Assembly: GCA_003248965.1 (NCBI GenBank)
Contig: QFQU01000010.1
Coordinates: 1 to 64,000, forward strand
Reading direction: 5' to 3'
Length of the DNA stretch: 64,000 nt
Source: Brevundimonas sp.
GTDB lineage: Bacteria > Pseudomonadota > Alphaproteobacteria > Caulobacterales > Caulobacteraceae
How positions within the stretch are numbered: the stretch's first letter is position 1; the number at the start of each line of letters is the position of its first letter. Under the pieces are notes generated by a model. The model searched no databases, had not been told where the DNA came from, and was given only the letters and a program-made list of their open reading frames with translations. Positions 33,354 through 40,424 of this stretch are shown piece after piece. A program made the translations under genes and the position numbers.

Positions 33354-34136
33354 ATGGTTGATCGATCGCTTTCGGCGGCCCATTTCGTGAAGGCTAGACA
33401 GGTGCTCGCTGGATCCTCGGCCTGGACCCGAGCTGCTGTGCTAGTGGGCTCGTCCCGAAAATCCATAAGGGATGGGGACAGCAGTCTGATCGTTGGGGAT
33501 GCTGACGCCGGCGGCGATGCTGCACTGATCTATCACATCACGTATCGAGACTCAGAGGGTCATGAGTCGATACGAATCATAACCTTGCGGCGCATCGACC
33601 CCACGCCCAGTGGGTACAAGCTTTTCTGTTGGTGCCATGCTGCCGAGGCCAACCGTCAATTTCGCGTCGATAGAATCCGCGAGGTCTTCTGTATCGCAAC
33701 CGGAGAGGTGTTTTCGGATCCGGTTACATACTTCGCCGAGCATCCAATGCTCAACTCGCCCAAAGACCCCGAAGGCTACGCGCTTTCAGTATGCCGACAG
33801 GAGGTAAACCTTCTGGTGATTTTGGCGGCGGCGGATGGGGTGGTTCACGAGGATGAGCAAGAACGAATCCTGATACATGTCTATGATCGGCTGTCTCATC
33901 TTGAGCTTGATGAAGGGAAGCTTCGGCGCCGGCTTTCAAAAATTGTCCCTGACACAGCCGCCTTCGAAGCGGCCATGTGGAGGATGGGCCGTTTCCGCGA
34001 CGGCGATGCGCCGGCCTTGATGCGGACAATGAGGAAGCTCATCGACGCTGACGGCCATGTTGCCCCTGAGGAGATCGCCTTTGCGGAGGAGATCTCCGCG
34101 CGTCTCAAAGCCGCTTCAGCGTCACCGGCCGGATAG
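33354..34136 (+). CDS. WYL-TerB protein in the immunity region
   Basis: About 260 residues. The middle is a WYL domain (ALIYHITYRDSEG, then RIITLRRIDP, then FRVDRIREVF), a ligand-binding module common in defence-system regulators. The C-terminal half is TerB-like (VILAAADGVVHEDEQERIL and MRKLIDADGHVAPEEIAFAEE). No HTH is visible. Base use is less GC-rich than its neighbours, suggesting separate transfer. It lies between the leftward operators and the repressor, overlapping the convergent repressor gene by 15 bases. ATG 33336 is an alternative start. Confidence 0.82.
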   Translation: MVDRSLSAAHFVKARQVLAGSSAWTRAAVLVGSSRKSIRDGDSSLIVGDADAGGDAALIYHITYRDSEGHESIRIITLRRIDPTPSGYKLFCWCHAAEANRQFRVDRIREVFCIATGEVFSDPVTYFAEHPMLNSPKDPEGYALSVCRQEVNLLVILAAADGVVHEDEQERILIHVYDRLSHLELDEGKLRRRLSKIVPDTAAFEAAMWRMGRFRDGDAPALMRTMRKLIDADGHVAPEEIAFAEEISARLKAASASPAG

Positions 34137-34394
34137 GCCGGCTACATCCATTGCCGCGTCCCTTAGCCGACGGAGCATGATTGCTTCCTCGGGCGGCATG
34201 AGCAGTTCGTACGGCGGGATACCAAGCCAGGTCGAGAGTTCATTGACGATCTCTCGACGATACGGGTGCTGGCCGTGGTAGAATTTGTTGGCCCTACCCT
34301 TCGCCCAGCCGAGTTCCTTCACCAGGTCTGCCTGGCGTTTGCCTAGATGGCGCATCCAATCTTGTAGGTACCAGTCTGGCTCAGGCGTGCTCAC
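34122..34394 (-). CDS. CI-like XRE repressor
   Basis: 90 residues from a GTG start. HTH_3 motif: LGKRQADLVKELGWAKGRANKFYHGQHPYRREIVNELSTWLG, then PPYELLMPPEE. There is no LexA/S24 peptidase domain, so it is not cleaved in the SOS response. A divergent Cro-like gene and operator O3 lie upstream. It is the best candidate for binding GTTTC-N7-GAAAC. A longer frame extends upstream but would run across the operator. Confidence 0.78.
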   Translation of the reverse strand: MSTPEPDWYLQDWMRHLGKRQADLVKELGWAKGRANKFYHGQHPYRREIVNELSTWLGIPPYELLMPPEEAIMLRRLRDAAMDVAGLSGR

Positions 34395-34437
34395 AATCGA
34401 AGAGTGCGGAGCGCAGTTCAAAACGTCGCCGCCTCGT

Positions 34438-34459
34438 AAAGAAACTTCTTTCCGAGAAG
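34438..34459. repeat. Two overlapping dyads in the repressor-Cro interval
   Basis: AAAGAA-AC-TTCTTT (34438-34451) and CTTCT-TTCCG-AGAAG (34445-34459) are perfect inverted repeats upstream of the rightward -35 box. Possibly sites for Cro or for repressor self-regulation; they differ from O1-O3. Confidence 0.45.
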
Positions 34460-34462
34460 CTA

Positions 34463-34489
34463 TTGACTCCGGGTTTCCTTTAGAGAAAC
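34463..34489 (+). promoter_or_regulatory. Rightward early promoter -35 box and operator O3
   Basis: TTGACTC (34463-34469), then after four bases the dyad GTTTC-N7-GAAAC (34473-34489). The layout mirrors the leftward side, with the operator covering the expected -10 region of the Cro promoter. GACTC is again a GANTC site. Confidence 0.75.
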
Positions 34490-34498
34490 CTCCGGCGC

Positions 34499-34729
34499 GT
34501 GTCTCACCTCGAAACATGGCGCCGCTCAAAAGGCTGGTCCCAAGCGGATCTCGCTCGCAAGCTAGGCTTGCGGTCAAAGGGCCATGTCAGCCGCCTCGAG
34601 TCAGGGGTGGGGCTCACGACCGACCTAGCTATCGCCATTGATCGTCTGACGAGCGGCACCGTCACGGTCGCTGACCTTCGTCCTGATCTGCACGATGTCC
34701 GCGTCCTGCACCCCGAGGCGGGCGCGTGA
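34499..34729 (+). CDS. Cro-like HTH protein
   Basis: 76 residues from a GTG start. HTH: WRRSKGWSQADLARKLGLRSKGHVSRLESGVGLTTDLAIAIDRLT, of the Cro/YdaS type. It is first in the rightward early operon, ten bases past O3, which suggests a short 5' leader. Its stop overlaps the next GTG. Confidence 0.75.
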   Translation: MSHLETWRRSKGWSQADLARKLGLRSKGHVSRLESGVGLTTDLAIAIDRLTSGTVTVADLRPDLHDVRVLHPEAGA

Positions 34730-34953
34730 TCGAGGGGCCCACCCACGTCGCGCTGCTGGTGTTCGCCGCTGTCGCGGGGATGGCCGTGCTCTGGCCTGTG
34801 TTTACGGCCGTCAGATCCGAGAGGCGCAGGCGGTTGTCCATCGCCCTCCACCGCCAGGGCTGGACACACGGTCAGATCGCCCACGAACTCGATTGCGACC
34901 CGCGCCAGGTCGTCCGCTGGCTGGCCAGCGAAGACCGGCCCGGCGGTTCCTGA
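34726..34953 (+). CDS. Membrane-anchored HTH protein
   Basis: 75 residues. One N-terminal helix (HVALLVFAAVAGMAVLWPVFTAV) followed by a DNA-binding-like segment HRQGWTHGQIAHELDCDPRQVVRWLAS. A membrane helix joined to a resolvase-type HTH is an odd pair. GTGA overlap with the Cro-like gene. Confidence 0.65.
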   Translation: MIEGPTHVALLVFAAVAGMAVLWPVFTAVRSERRRRLSIALHRQGWTHGQIAHELDCDPRQVVRWLASEDRPGGS

Positions 34954-34954
34954 C

Positions 34955-35362
34955 ATGGAGATCGGGGGAGGCGGCTTCTGTGAGGACTGCGGCTGGCAGG
35001 AATGCCAGGCCGCCGGCATCTGCATCCGGCCGTTCGTGTCGCCGGTCGCCCTGCTGGGACTGGACCTGACGCCGCTTGAGGCCGTCCAGCTGCTGGACGA
35101 ACTGGCGTCCGCCCCGCCCAAGCGGGTCTTCCTGGGCGAAGCCCTTACTCCCGCCGAGGCAGTCCCTGGCCCCTGGACCCATAATCCCGACGACATCCAG
35201 TCGTTGGGCTTCCCGCTCGCCGCCGCCACCGATCGCCTGACCGGCGTTGGCGAGAGCTCCGTCGTCGCTCTTACCAGCCCGGCCCCGACCAGGCGCGACG
35301 ACGGGGCGACCCTTTCCAGTATGCCAACCGCGTCCCCGCCAACTGACGGGACGTCGTGCTGA
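34955..35362 (+). CDS. Phage hypothetical protein
   Basis: 135 residues. CEDCGWQECQAAGIC near the start may bind metal; LGLDLTPLEAVQLLDELA is helical; the C-terminal 40 residues are low-complexity. Starts two bases after the previous stop. Support is moderate, since a long minus-strand frame also covers this stretch. Confidence 0.5.
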   Translation: MEIGGGGFCEDCGWQECQAAGICIRPFVSPVALLGLDLTPLEAVQLLDELASAPPKRVFLGEALTPAEAVPGPWTHNPDDIQSLGFPLAAATDRLTGVGESSVVALTSPAPTRRDDGATLSSMPTASPPTDGTSC

Positions 35363-35863
35363 GCCGCCGGATCCCGCTCGATTCCCGCGACGGCGCCGGA
35401 CTGATTCACAACCGTTCCCGATTCGTCCCGAAGGTTAACGAAACGTGCCTTCGCGGATGCGCGCGCCTGGTCGGCCGACGTCGCCGCGCGCGCCTGACCG
35501 CCCTTCTTCGCCGCCTTCTGGCCAGGCTCTGCCTGGACCGCGAGCGCCGCCCGGCCCGCCAGCGTGATCAGCGCCAGACCCACATCGGCAAAGCACCCGC
35601 TTCGCCCGCCTGACGGCCCCGGTCCTGCGACCGGCGCACAGCCCTGTGATCCCGCCGGGGGCGGATTTCTACAGCGCTGATCGTGAACGCCAGCGGCGGT
35701 GCGCGCGGGCGGCTTGCCCCCATCACAGCCAACCATGGCCGCCTTACGGACGGTCATCGGGATTGCTCATGTCTAACGCCGGGCGGGAAGCGCCTCGGCG
35801 AGCGCATGTCTGCGCCCCGACTCGGCCGGCCGTCAGGCGGATTCGCAAAGGACGAATCCACCC
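35363..35863. other. Unresolved stretch, no confident gene
   Basis: About 500 bases with competing frames. On the plus strand an Arg-rich frame runs from GTG 35356 to 35613, and a 32-residue frame from ATG 35769 ends at 35867, overlapping the next start. On the minus strand about 35440-35610 reads VGLALITLAGRAALAV then AEPGQKAAKKGG with strong GC at third codon positions. None has convincing start signals. It may hold a degraded or inverted piece. Confidence 0.4.
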
Positions 35864-36289
35864 ATGAACGCGACCCAGCACACGCTGCTGGCGCGGGCTC
35901 TCATCGACGCCAATGGCGGCGTCGATGCCTGCTGCGCGCCTGTCACCCGCGTCGAGCGATCCCAGCTCTACGCCTATCGCCAGTTCGACTCTGGCGTCTT
36001 CATGCCGGCCGACGTGATCGATGCACTGGAGTCTCGGTGCGGGAATCCGGTCTATTCATCGTTCCTGTTCAACCAGGTCGAAGCCCGGCCTGAGACGACC
36101 TGCGTCGTTCAAGAGGCGGCCGACGTCGACGAGGCCGGCAATGACGTCTGGCGTTTCCTTCGGCGCGCGACCGCTGAGGGCGGCTCTCTTACCGAGATCC
36201 AGCGCCGGGAGGCCGAACGCCTCCTTCAGCGCGTCGATCGCGAGACGGCCGAGCTGCGCGCCGTCATTCACGGGACAGCACAGCCATGA
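35864..36289 (+). CDS. Phage CII-like regulatory protein (tentative)
   Basis: 141 residues. LLARALIDANGGVDACCAPVTRVERSQLYAYRQFDSGVFMPADVIDALESRCGNPVYSS has the build of the Phage_CP76/CII-type regulators of P2-like and related phages: an N-terminal HTH that reads a growth or plating signal, then a helical tail. AAAGGA precedes the ATG. Followed by an ATGA overlap. Confidence 0.6.
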   Translation: MNATQHTLLARALIDANGGVDACCAPVTRVERSQLYAYRQFDSGVFMPADVIDALESRCGNPVYSSFLFNQVEARPETTCVVQEAADVDEAGNDVWRFLRRATAEGGSLTEIQRREAERLLQRVDRETAELRAVIHGTAQP

Positions 36290-36957
36290 CGGCCGTCCCT
36301 ATAGACCACAGCCACCGTCGTCGGCGGCCCGAACCCGAACACCGCCGCACCTACGCCCCCGTCAGGCGCGGCAGCCAGCCGGCCGGCGGCGAGAACTGGC
36401 GGCCTCTCAGCTGGGCTGAAGGACGTCGCATCCTTCTGGCCTTGCGTATCCACGCGGAGAAACAACGGCGGAAGGGTGAGCGGACTGGAACGGCCCCGCG
36501 CGACAAGAAGGGCGACCCCGGCGGCGTCAGCTTCGGCGCGATCCGGCTGGCGGAGATCCTGGTCGGCATCGCCACCAAGCGGAACGGCCGATGCGAGCCG
36601 TCGGTCAGGTGGCTGGCCAAGGCGCTCAATGTGCCACTCAAATCCATCCACGCCTGGAAGGCGCAGCTGAAGCGCCACGGCTTCCTGGACTGGCGAAGGC
36701 GCTGGGTCTTTAGCGGCCGCGAAGGGCCGCGCGGAGAACAGGTGCGCCAGACGTCGAACGCCTATTGGCTGAAGGCGCCGCTGGAAGCACTCCAGGCCGC
36801 CGCCAAGGTTCTTGCGCCCCGACAGCCCGAGGAAGACGACGAAGCCCGCTGGGCGGCCATGCCTGACGAACTGCAAGCCAGCCTGCGTCGCATGAAGGCC
36901 AGCGCCGCCGAGCGCAGCGAGCGCGGCAGCCAGTTCGGCCGTAAAGGGCCGTCATGA
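36286..36957 (+). CDS. Winged-helix phage replication/regulatory protein
   Basis: 223 residues. Basic N-terminus, then CEPSVRWLAKALNVPLKSIHAWKAQLKRHGFLDW, a winged-helix like those of phage replication initiators, and a charged C-terminal tail. No helicase or nuclease motif. It is the last gene of the rightward early operon, where lambda O-like proteins lie. Whether it initiates replication is inference. Confidence 0.65.
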   Translation: MTAVPIDHSHRRRRPEPEHRRTYAPVRRGSQPAGGENWRPLSWAEGRRILLALRIHAEKQRRKGERTGTAPRDKKGDPGGVSFGAIRLAEILVGIATKRNGRCEPSVRWLAKALNVPLKSIHAWKAQLKRHGFLDWRRRWVFSGREGPRGEQVRQTSNAYWLKAPLEALQAAAKVLAPRQPEEDDEARWAAMPDELQASLRRMKASAAERSERGSQFGRKGPS

Positions 36958-37309
36958 ATCACCTGAGGGGTCTGAATCCGGCCTCTCAATCTTAATTCGG
37001 CGTCGGCCTGGTCGGCCGACCACATGATCCAGGGATGAAAGGCGTCGCGCTAGGACGCGCGACAGCATTTTCCCAGGACCACAACGACCGCCAACGGCGG
37101 TTTTCATCCCCCTCACGACAGGGGGCCGAGCAGTGCTCGGCCTCATTGAACCGCGCTGTCGCGTGACAGCCGGCGGCCGCCGGCGTCTGGCCTGGCCACC
37201 GTGGGCTATGCGAGGGCGGAGGGGTTTCGATTTCGGTGCGCCGCCCCAGGCGACGTGTTGCCCGATGTGTCCAGGTCGTGCGAAGAGGGCGCAACCTGTG
37301 GGGGATGAA
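36958..37309. other. Non-coding stretch with hairpins
   Basis: About 350 bases without a supported gene. It has several inverted repeats, including TCGGCCTGGTCGGCCGA near 37005-37021, the terminator at 37087, and GCCGGCGGCCGCCGGC near 37170. A replication origin or transcription end point is possible. Confidence 0.4.
37087..37104 (+). terminator. Probable terminator of the rightward early operon
   Basis: ACCGCC-AAC-GGCGGT followed by TTT. Confidence 0.6.
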
Positions 37310-38065
37310 ATGGAAACTGTCGCGATCCTAATCGTCCTGGCGTCACTCGGCGCCGGACTGTTCGGCCTGATCAATCTGGTCAAGCCGCTGGGGCTGCTGC
37401 GTATCCGCCGGCGGCGCTATGCAGCGGCCGTGGTCGCTGGAGCAGTCGTCGCCTTTTTCTGCGGCGGACTTCTGGGCGCCGCCAGCCAACCTGGCGGCCT
37501 GAAGGCCGGGGCCGAGCGGGCGGCGAAAGAACGGGAGGCGCGCGCGGGGGCGGGCGAGGCGCCCAAACCTGCGGCGGCCGTGAAGGCGGCCCCGCCGCCC
37601 GGCGTCACGCAGATTGAGTTCAATGCCGTGTGGGGCGCGACCAAGGTGGTGATGGCGCGCTGCGATGATCCGTTGCGCCGGGCCGGGGAGATCGTTGGAA
37701 CGGGTGATGTCTATGCGGCCTATCCCGCCGTCCAGCGGGCTGAGCAGGAATGCAACCGGGCCATGATGCTCATGAGGGACATCGCCCCCCCGAAATCCGC
37801 GAAAGGGGCAGTCAAGCGGGCGTTCCTGGACGCGCGTGAAGCCTGCTCCACGACGGCCTTCATCAAGGGCCAGGCGATGGAGAAGCTAGGCCGCGTCATC
37901 AACGGCGATGCCCGCCCGTCCGCCGTCTCCGACGCGAAGGCCGAAATCGAGAACGGTCAGATGGCGAACGTATCTTGTCTGTCGAAATTCGCCGCCGCCG
38001 CAACGGCCGCCGGCCTCACCCTTCCCGAGTTTCGGGACCAGGCCGACCCAGCCCCTACAAAGTAG
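37310..38065 (+). CDS. Prophage membrane protein with extracytoplasmic domain
   Basis: 251 residues. Two membrane helices (AILIVLASLGAGLFGLINLV and AAVVAGAVVAFFCGGLLGA), an Ala/Glu/Arg-rich linker, and a C-terminal helical domain with conserved-looking Cys (VMARCDDPLRRAG, AEQECNRAMM, REACSTT, NVSCLS). Such Cys spacing suggests a periplasmic disulfide-bonded fold. ATG 37310 with GGGGAT upstream. Not recognised; position among accessory genes suggests a lysogenic-conversion gene. Confidence 0.6.
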   Translation: METVAILIVLASLGAGLFGLINLVKPLGLLRIRRRRYAAAVVAGAVVAFFCGGLLGAASQPGGLKAGAERAAKEREARAGAGEAPKPAAAVKAAPPPGVTQIEFNAVWGATKVVMARCDDPLRRAGEIVGTGDVYAAYPAVQRAEQECNRAMMLMRDIAPPKSAKGAVKRAFLDAREACSTTAFIKGQAMEKLGRVINGDARPSAVSDAKAEIENGQMANVSCLSKFAAAATAAGLTLPEFRDQADPAPTK

Positions 38066-38166
38066 ACCCAGCGGCTCAGGTCGGGCTTCATACCCGACCA
38101 GATCTTCCAGGCCGGCGTCGCCGGCGACGGGGTGACGCGCGCGGGGGGCGGGCGCCGTGCCGGCCT

Positions 38167-38604
38167 TCAGGCCGCGACGTCGGCGGCGTCGACCACGAGG
38201 GCGGGCCGGACGCCCAGCTCGCGAAGCGCCTCAAGCGCCGCGTCAACCGTGGCCTTGCCCTGCAGGATGCGCCGCACGTTCTTCTCGTCCTTGCCGAGGC
38301 GTTCAGCCAGGGCCCGGCCGGACACATGCTGCCGATCCATCGTGCTGACCAGGACCAGCCGCGCGGCGACGGCGGGCGAAAGCGGGACCAGAACCTCGCC
38401 GGCCTCGGCCGAGCTGGGCGATGGAACGACGCGGGTGTCGAGCAGCAGGCCCTCCACCGCCACGTCCAGGGCGTCGGCCGCCAGCTGGTAGGACTCTTCG
38501 AACGTCGCGCCGCCGGTGATGGCCTCGGGGATGTCGCGGAAGGTGACGAGGAATTCGCCGGGGGCTTCCTCGACGATGCGGGCGGGATAGGTGAAGGCCG
38601 TCAT
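38167..38604 (-). CDS. hicB: HicB-family antitoxin
   Basis: 145 residues. N-terminal HicB fold (YPARIVEEAPGEFLVTFRDIPEAITGGATFEESYQLAADAL) and C-terminal HTH (HVSGRALAERLGKDEKNVRRILQGKATVDAALEALRELG), which binds its own operator. It neutralises the HicA toxin encoded just upstream. ATG 38604 is preferred over a GTG five codons earlier. Confidence 0.9.
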   Translation of the reverse strand: MTAFTYPARIVEEAPGEFLVTFRDIPEAITGGATFEESYQLAADALDVAVEGLLLDTRVVPSPSSAEAGEVLVPLSPAVAARLVLVSTMDRQHVSGRALAERLGKDEKNVRRILQGKATVDAALEALRELGVRPALVVDAADVAA

Positions 38605-38666
38605 GTGTCTCGATCTCACTTGAGGATGGGGCCGTTGGCGCGGCCGCTGCGTTGGGTTGGACGCCT

Positions 38667-38873
38667 TCAGAAGGCGTCCTTTGGAAGTCCGAGCTGTTTG
38701 AGCAGCCCCTGCTTGACGACGTTGCTGATCTCGCCGTGCTTGACCGTGGTGAAGGCGTCTCCGACATAGACCCGACCGTGCCCGCCTTTGCCGTGGGCGG
38801 CGTCGAACCGATACGGCGCGCCGGTCTTCTTGCAGTAGGCGCGAAGGTCACGGAGGAAGGTGTCGCGGTTCAT
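38667..38873 (-). CDS. hicA: HicA-family mRNA interferase toxin
   Basis: 68 residues. The double-stranded-RNA-binding-like fold shows as FLRDLRAYCKKTG, GGHGRVYVGDAFTTVKH with the catalytic-type His, and GLLKQLGL at the end. In most hicAB pairs this protein cleaves mRNA when the antitoxin is lost. Order toxin then antitoxin, 62 bases apart. Two palindromes upstream are probably the HicB operators. Confidence 0.88.
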   Translation of the reverse strand: MNRDTFLRDLRAYCKKTGAPYRFDAAHGKGGHGRVYVGDAFTTVKHGEISNVVKQGLLKQLGLPKDAF

Positions 38874-38884
38874 GTGATGGTTAT

Positions 38885-38902
38885 GCGGACATAATTGTCC
38901 GC
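38885..38902. promoter_or_regulatory. hicAB operator 1
   Basis: GCGGACA-TAAT-TGTCCGC, a perfect 18-base palindrome 12 bases before the hicA start. Confidence 0.65.
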
Positions 38903-38913
38903 AGTCAAGAGGC

Positions 38914-38931
38914 GCGGACCAAAAAGTCCGC
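38914..38931. promoter_or_regulatory. hicAB operator 2
   Basis: GCGGAC-CAAAAA-GTCCGC, with the same half sites and total length as operator 1 and 29 bases from it. Two helical-face-aligned sites are expected for a HicB with an HTH. Confidence 0.65.
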
Positions 38932-38948
38932 AAATAGCTACCGAAGAG

Positions 38949-39020
38949 CTATCGACTAGCTGACAGCTATCGACTAGCTATTGGCTATCCACTAGCTGTC
39001 AGCTATCCACTAGCCGAAAG
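38949..39020 (+). repeat. 18-bp iterons upstream of parA (centromere candidate)
   Basis: Four head-to-tail copies of an 18-base unit, CTATCNACTAGCTGNCAG in consensus: 38949-38966, 38967-38984, 38985-39002, and a partial 39003-39020. They end ten bases before the parA start. Such arrays are binding sites for ribbon-helix-helix partition proteins, serving as both centromere and operator. Confidence 0.8.
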
Positions 39021-39029
39021 GTATTTGCC

Positions 39030-39710
39030 GTGCCGGTCATCACCATGTCTTCGCCCAAGGGCGGCGCCGGAAAAACCACTTCGCTTGCCGTCCTGGCGAC
39101 CCAGCTGGCGCGTAGCGCGCCGGTCGCCATCATCGACGCTGACAAGAACCAACCCATCGTGACCTGGTCGAAAGCGCCGGGCTTTCCGTCAAACATAGAG
39201 GTGATCTCGGACGTCACGGACGCGAACTTCTATGACCGGCTGGACGACGCGGCGCGGCGCACCCCGTTCGTCCTCATCGACCCTGAAGGCACCGCCAACG
39301 TCATCTCGTCGCTGGCGATCAGCGCGGCCGATCTGGTCATCATCCCCCTGCAGGCGTCCCAGCTGGACGCGGACCAGGCGCAGCGCGCCATCGTCCAGGT
39401 CACGAACCAGGAGCGCGCCGCGAGGCGACGGATCGCGACGCGGATACTGTTCACCCGCACGTCCACGGCCATTCAGACCCGCACCCTGCGTCACCTGAAG
39501 ACAGAACTGGCGGCCGCCGGCGTCGCCACCTTCGAAACCCAGCTGGTCGAGCGCGAGGCGTTCAAGGCGATGTTCAGTTTCGGCGGCACCCTTGAGCTAC
39601 TGGATAGCCGTCAGGTATCCAATCCAGACAAGGCCGTCGCCAACGCCCGCGCGTTCGCGGCCGAAGTCGTCCAGGTGCTGAAGGACATCGAGCATGAACG
39701 AGCGGCGTAA
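39030..39710 (+). CDS. parA: ParA-family partition ATPase (type Ib)
   Basis: 226 residues. Deviant Walker A SPKGGAGKTTS, Walker A' region IIDADKNQP and Walker B FVLIDPEG. It lacks the N-terminal HTH of type Ia ParA, as expected for systems using a ribbon-helix-helix partner. GTG start with GAAAGG upstream. The ATPase would move DNA on the nucleoid. It overlaps the next gene by 17 bases. Confidence 0.9.
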   Translation: MPVITMSSPKGGAGKTTSLAVLATQLARSAPVAIIDADKNQPIVTWSKAPGFPSNIEVISDVTDANFYDRLDDAARRTPFVLIDPEGTANVISSLAISAADLVIIPLQASQLDADQAQRAIVQVTNQERAARRRIATRILFTRTSTAIQTRTLRHLKTELAAAGVATFETQLVEREAFKAMFSFGGTLELLDSRQVSNPDKAVANARAFAAEVVQVLKDIEHERAA

Positions 39711-40026
39711 GACCTTCGGCGTAGATCCCGGCCCGACCGACGACCTCGGCGCCAGCGATTTCCAGCCGCGCCCCATCGCCCGCCCCGATCCCGCTGCCGC
39801 GCGCCGCGTCGCGGAGGCGGACGGCTATACCTCCGGCGCCACCACCCGCGCCCCCGGCGACACGCAGCATCGCTATCGCACAGGCCGGACCGCCCAACTG
39901 AACCTGAAGGTCACGCCCGAAACCCGCGCCCGCTTCGCCGCCATGGCCGACGCCGCCGGCGTCAGCATGAACGAGCTGTTCGAGCGGGCCTTCGCTGCCT
40001 ACTTGAAATCAGAGGATGGTCGGTGA
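39694..40026 (+). CDS. Ribbon-helix-helix partition partner (ParB-like)
   Basis: 110 residues. A flexible N-terminus (about 65 residues) is followed by TAQLNLKVTPETRARFAAMADAAGVSMNELFERAFAAYL, a ribbon-helix-helix as in ParG/ParR-type centromere binders. Position directly after parA supports that job. It would bind the 18-bp iterons and stimulate ParA through its N-terminal tail. Confidence 0.8.
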   Translation: MNERRKTFGVDPGPTDDLGASDFQPRPIARPDPAAARRVAEADGYTSGATTRAPGDTQHRYRTGRTAQLNLKVTPETRARFAAMADAAGVSMNELFERAFAAYLKSEDGR

Positions 40027-40232
40027 GCCGCCAGGCTTATACGGACGCGATGCGGCGCAGCGCTGCAGCTCGCGCGATGATGGACGCCAAGATCACGGAG
40101 TTCGGATCGCACGTTTGGGCTGGTGATCGTTTAGCTGCTGAGGCTGCACGGAATGCCGCGTCGGCTGCGCTTGAAGCGCATCTCGACTTGGTACGAGAGG
40201 TTCTGGAAACGGACATCGCTAGGGGCTATTGA
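40023..40232 (+). CDS. Small hypothetical protein after the par genes
   Basis: 69 residues from a GTG overlapping the previous stop. Mostly helical and Ala-rich (AARAMMDAKITEF, AARNAASAALEAHLDLVREVLE). Unknown role; possibly a third par component. The 190 bases after it hold hairpins (GCCTGA/TCAGGC) but no gene I can support. Confidence 0.55.
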   Translation: MSRQAYTDAMRRSAAARAMMDAKITEFGSHVWAGDRLAAEAARNAASAALEAHLDLVREVLETDIARGY

Positions 40233-40424
40233 GGGCATTGGCGCAAGGAACTGCACGGCGGCCTGCCCCAAATCTCGGCCTGATTTCGCCAGGTCAGGCT
40301 TGGCTTGGCCCGGAGCGCCACAATGCAAGAATTGCGACCCATTAAGCGCGCAGGCGAGGTGGGGGATTGAGCGCGCGCCTTGGGAGCCAGGCCGGGCGGC
40401 GCCCGCTCGGGCCTGCCGAGCCGG

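Noticed and set aside
34504..35757. A 417-codon minus-strand frame through the rightward early region
   Set aside because: It is antisense to Cro-like and following coupled genes. A short part near 35440-35610 looks coding and is noted as unresolved.
38949..39020. Iteron array as a CRISPR
   Set aside because: The 18-base units abut without spacers and no cas gene is present; context is a partition locus.
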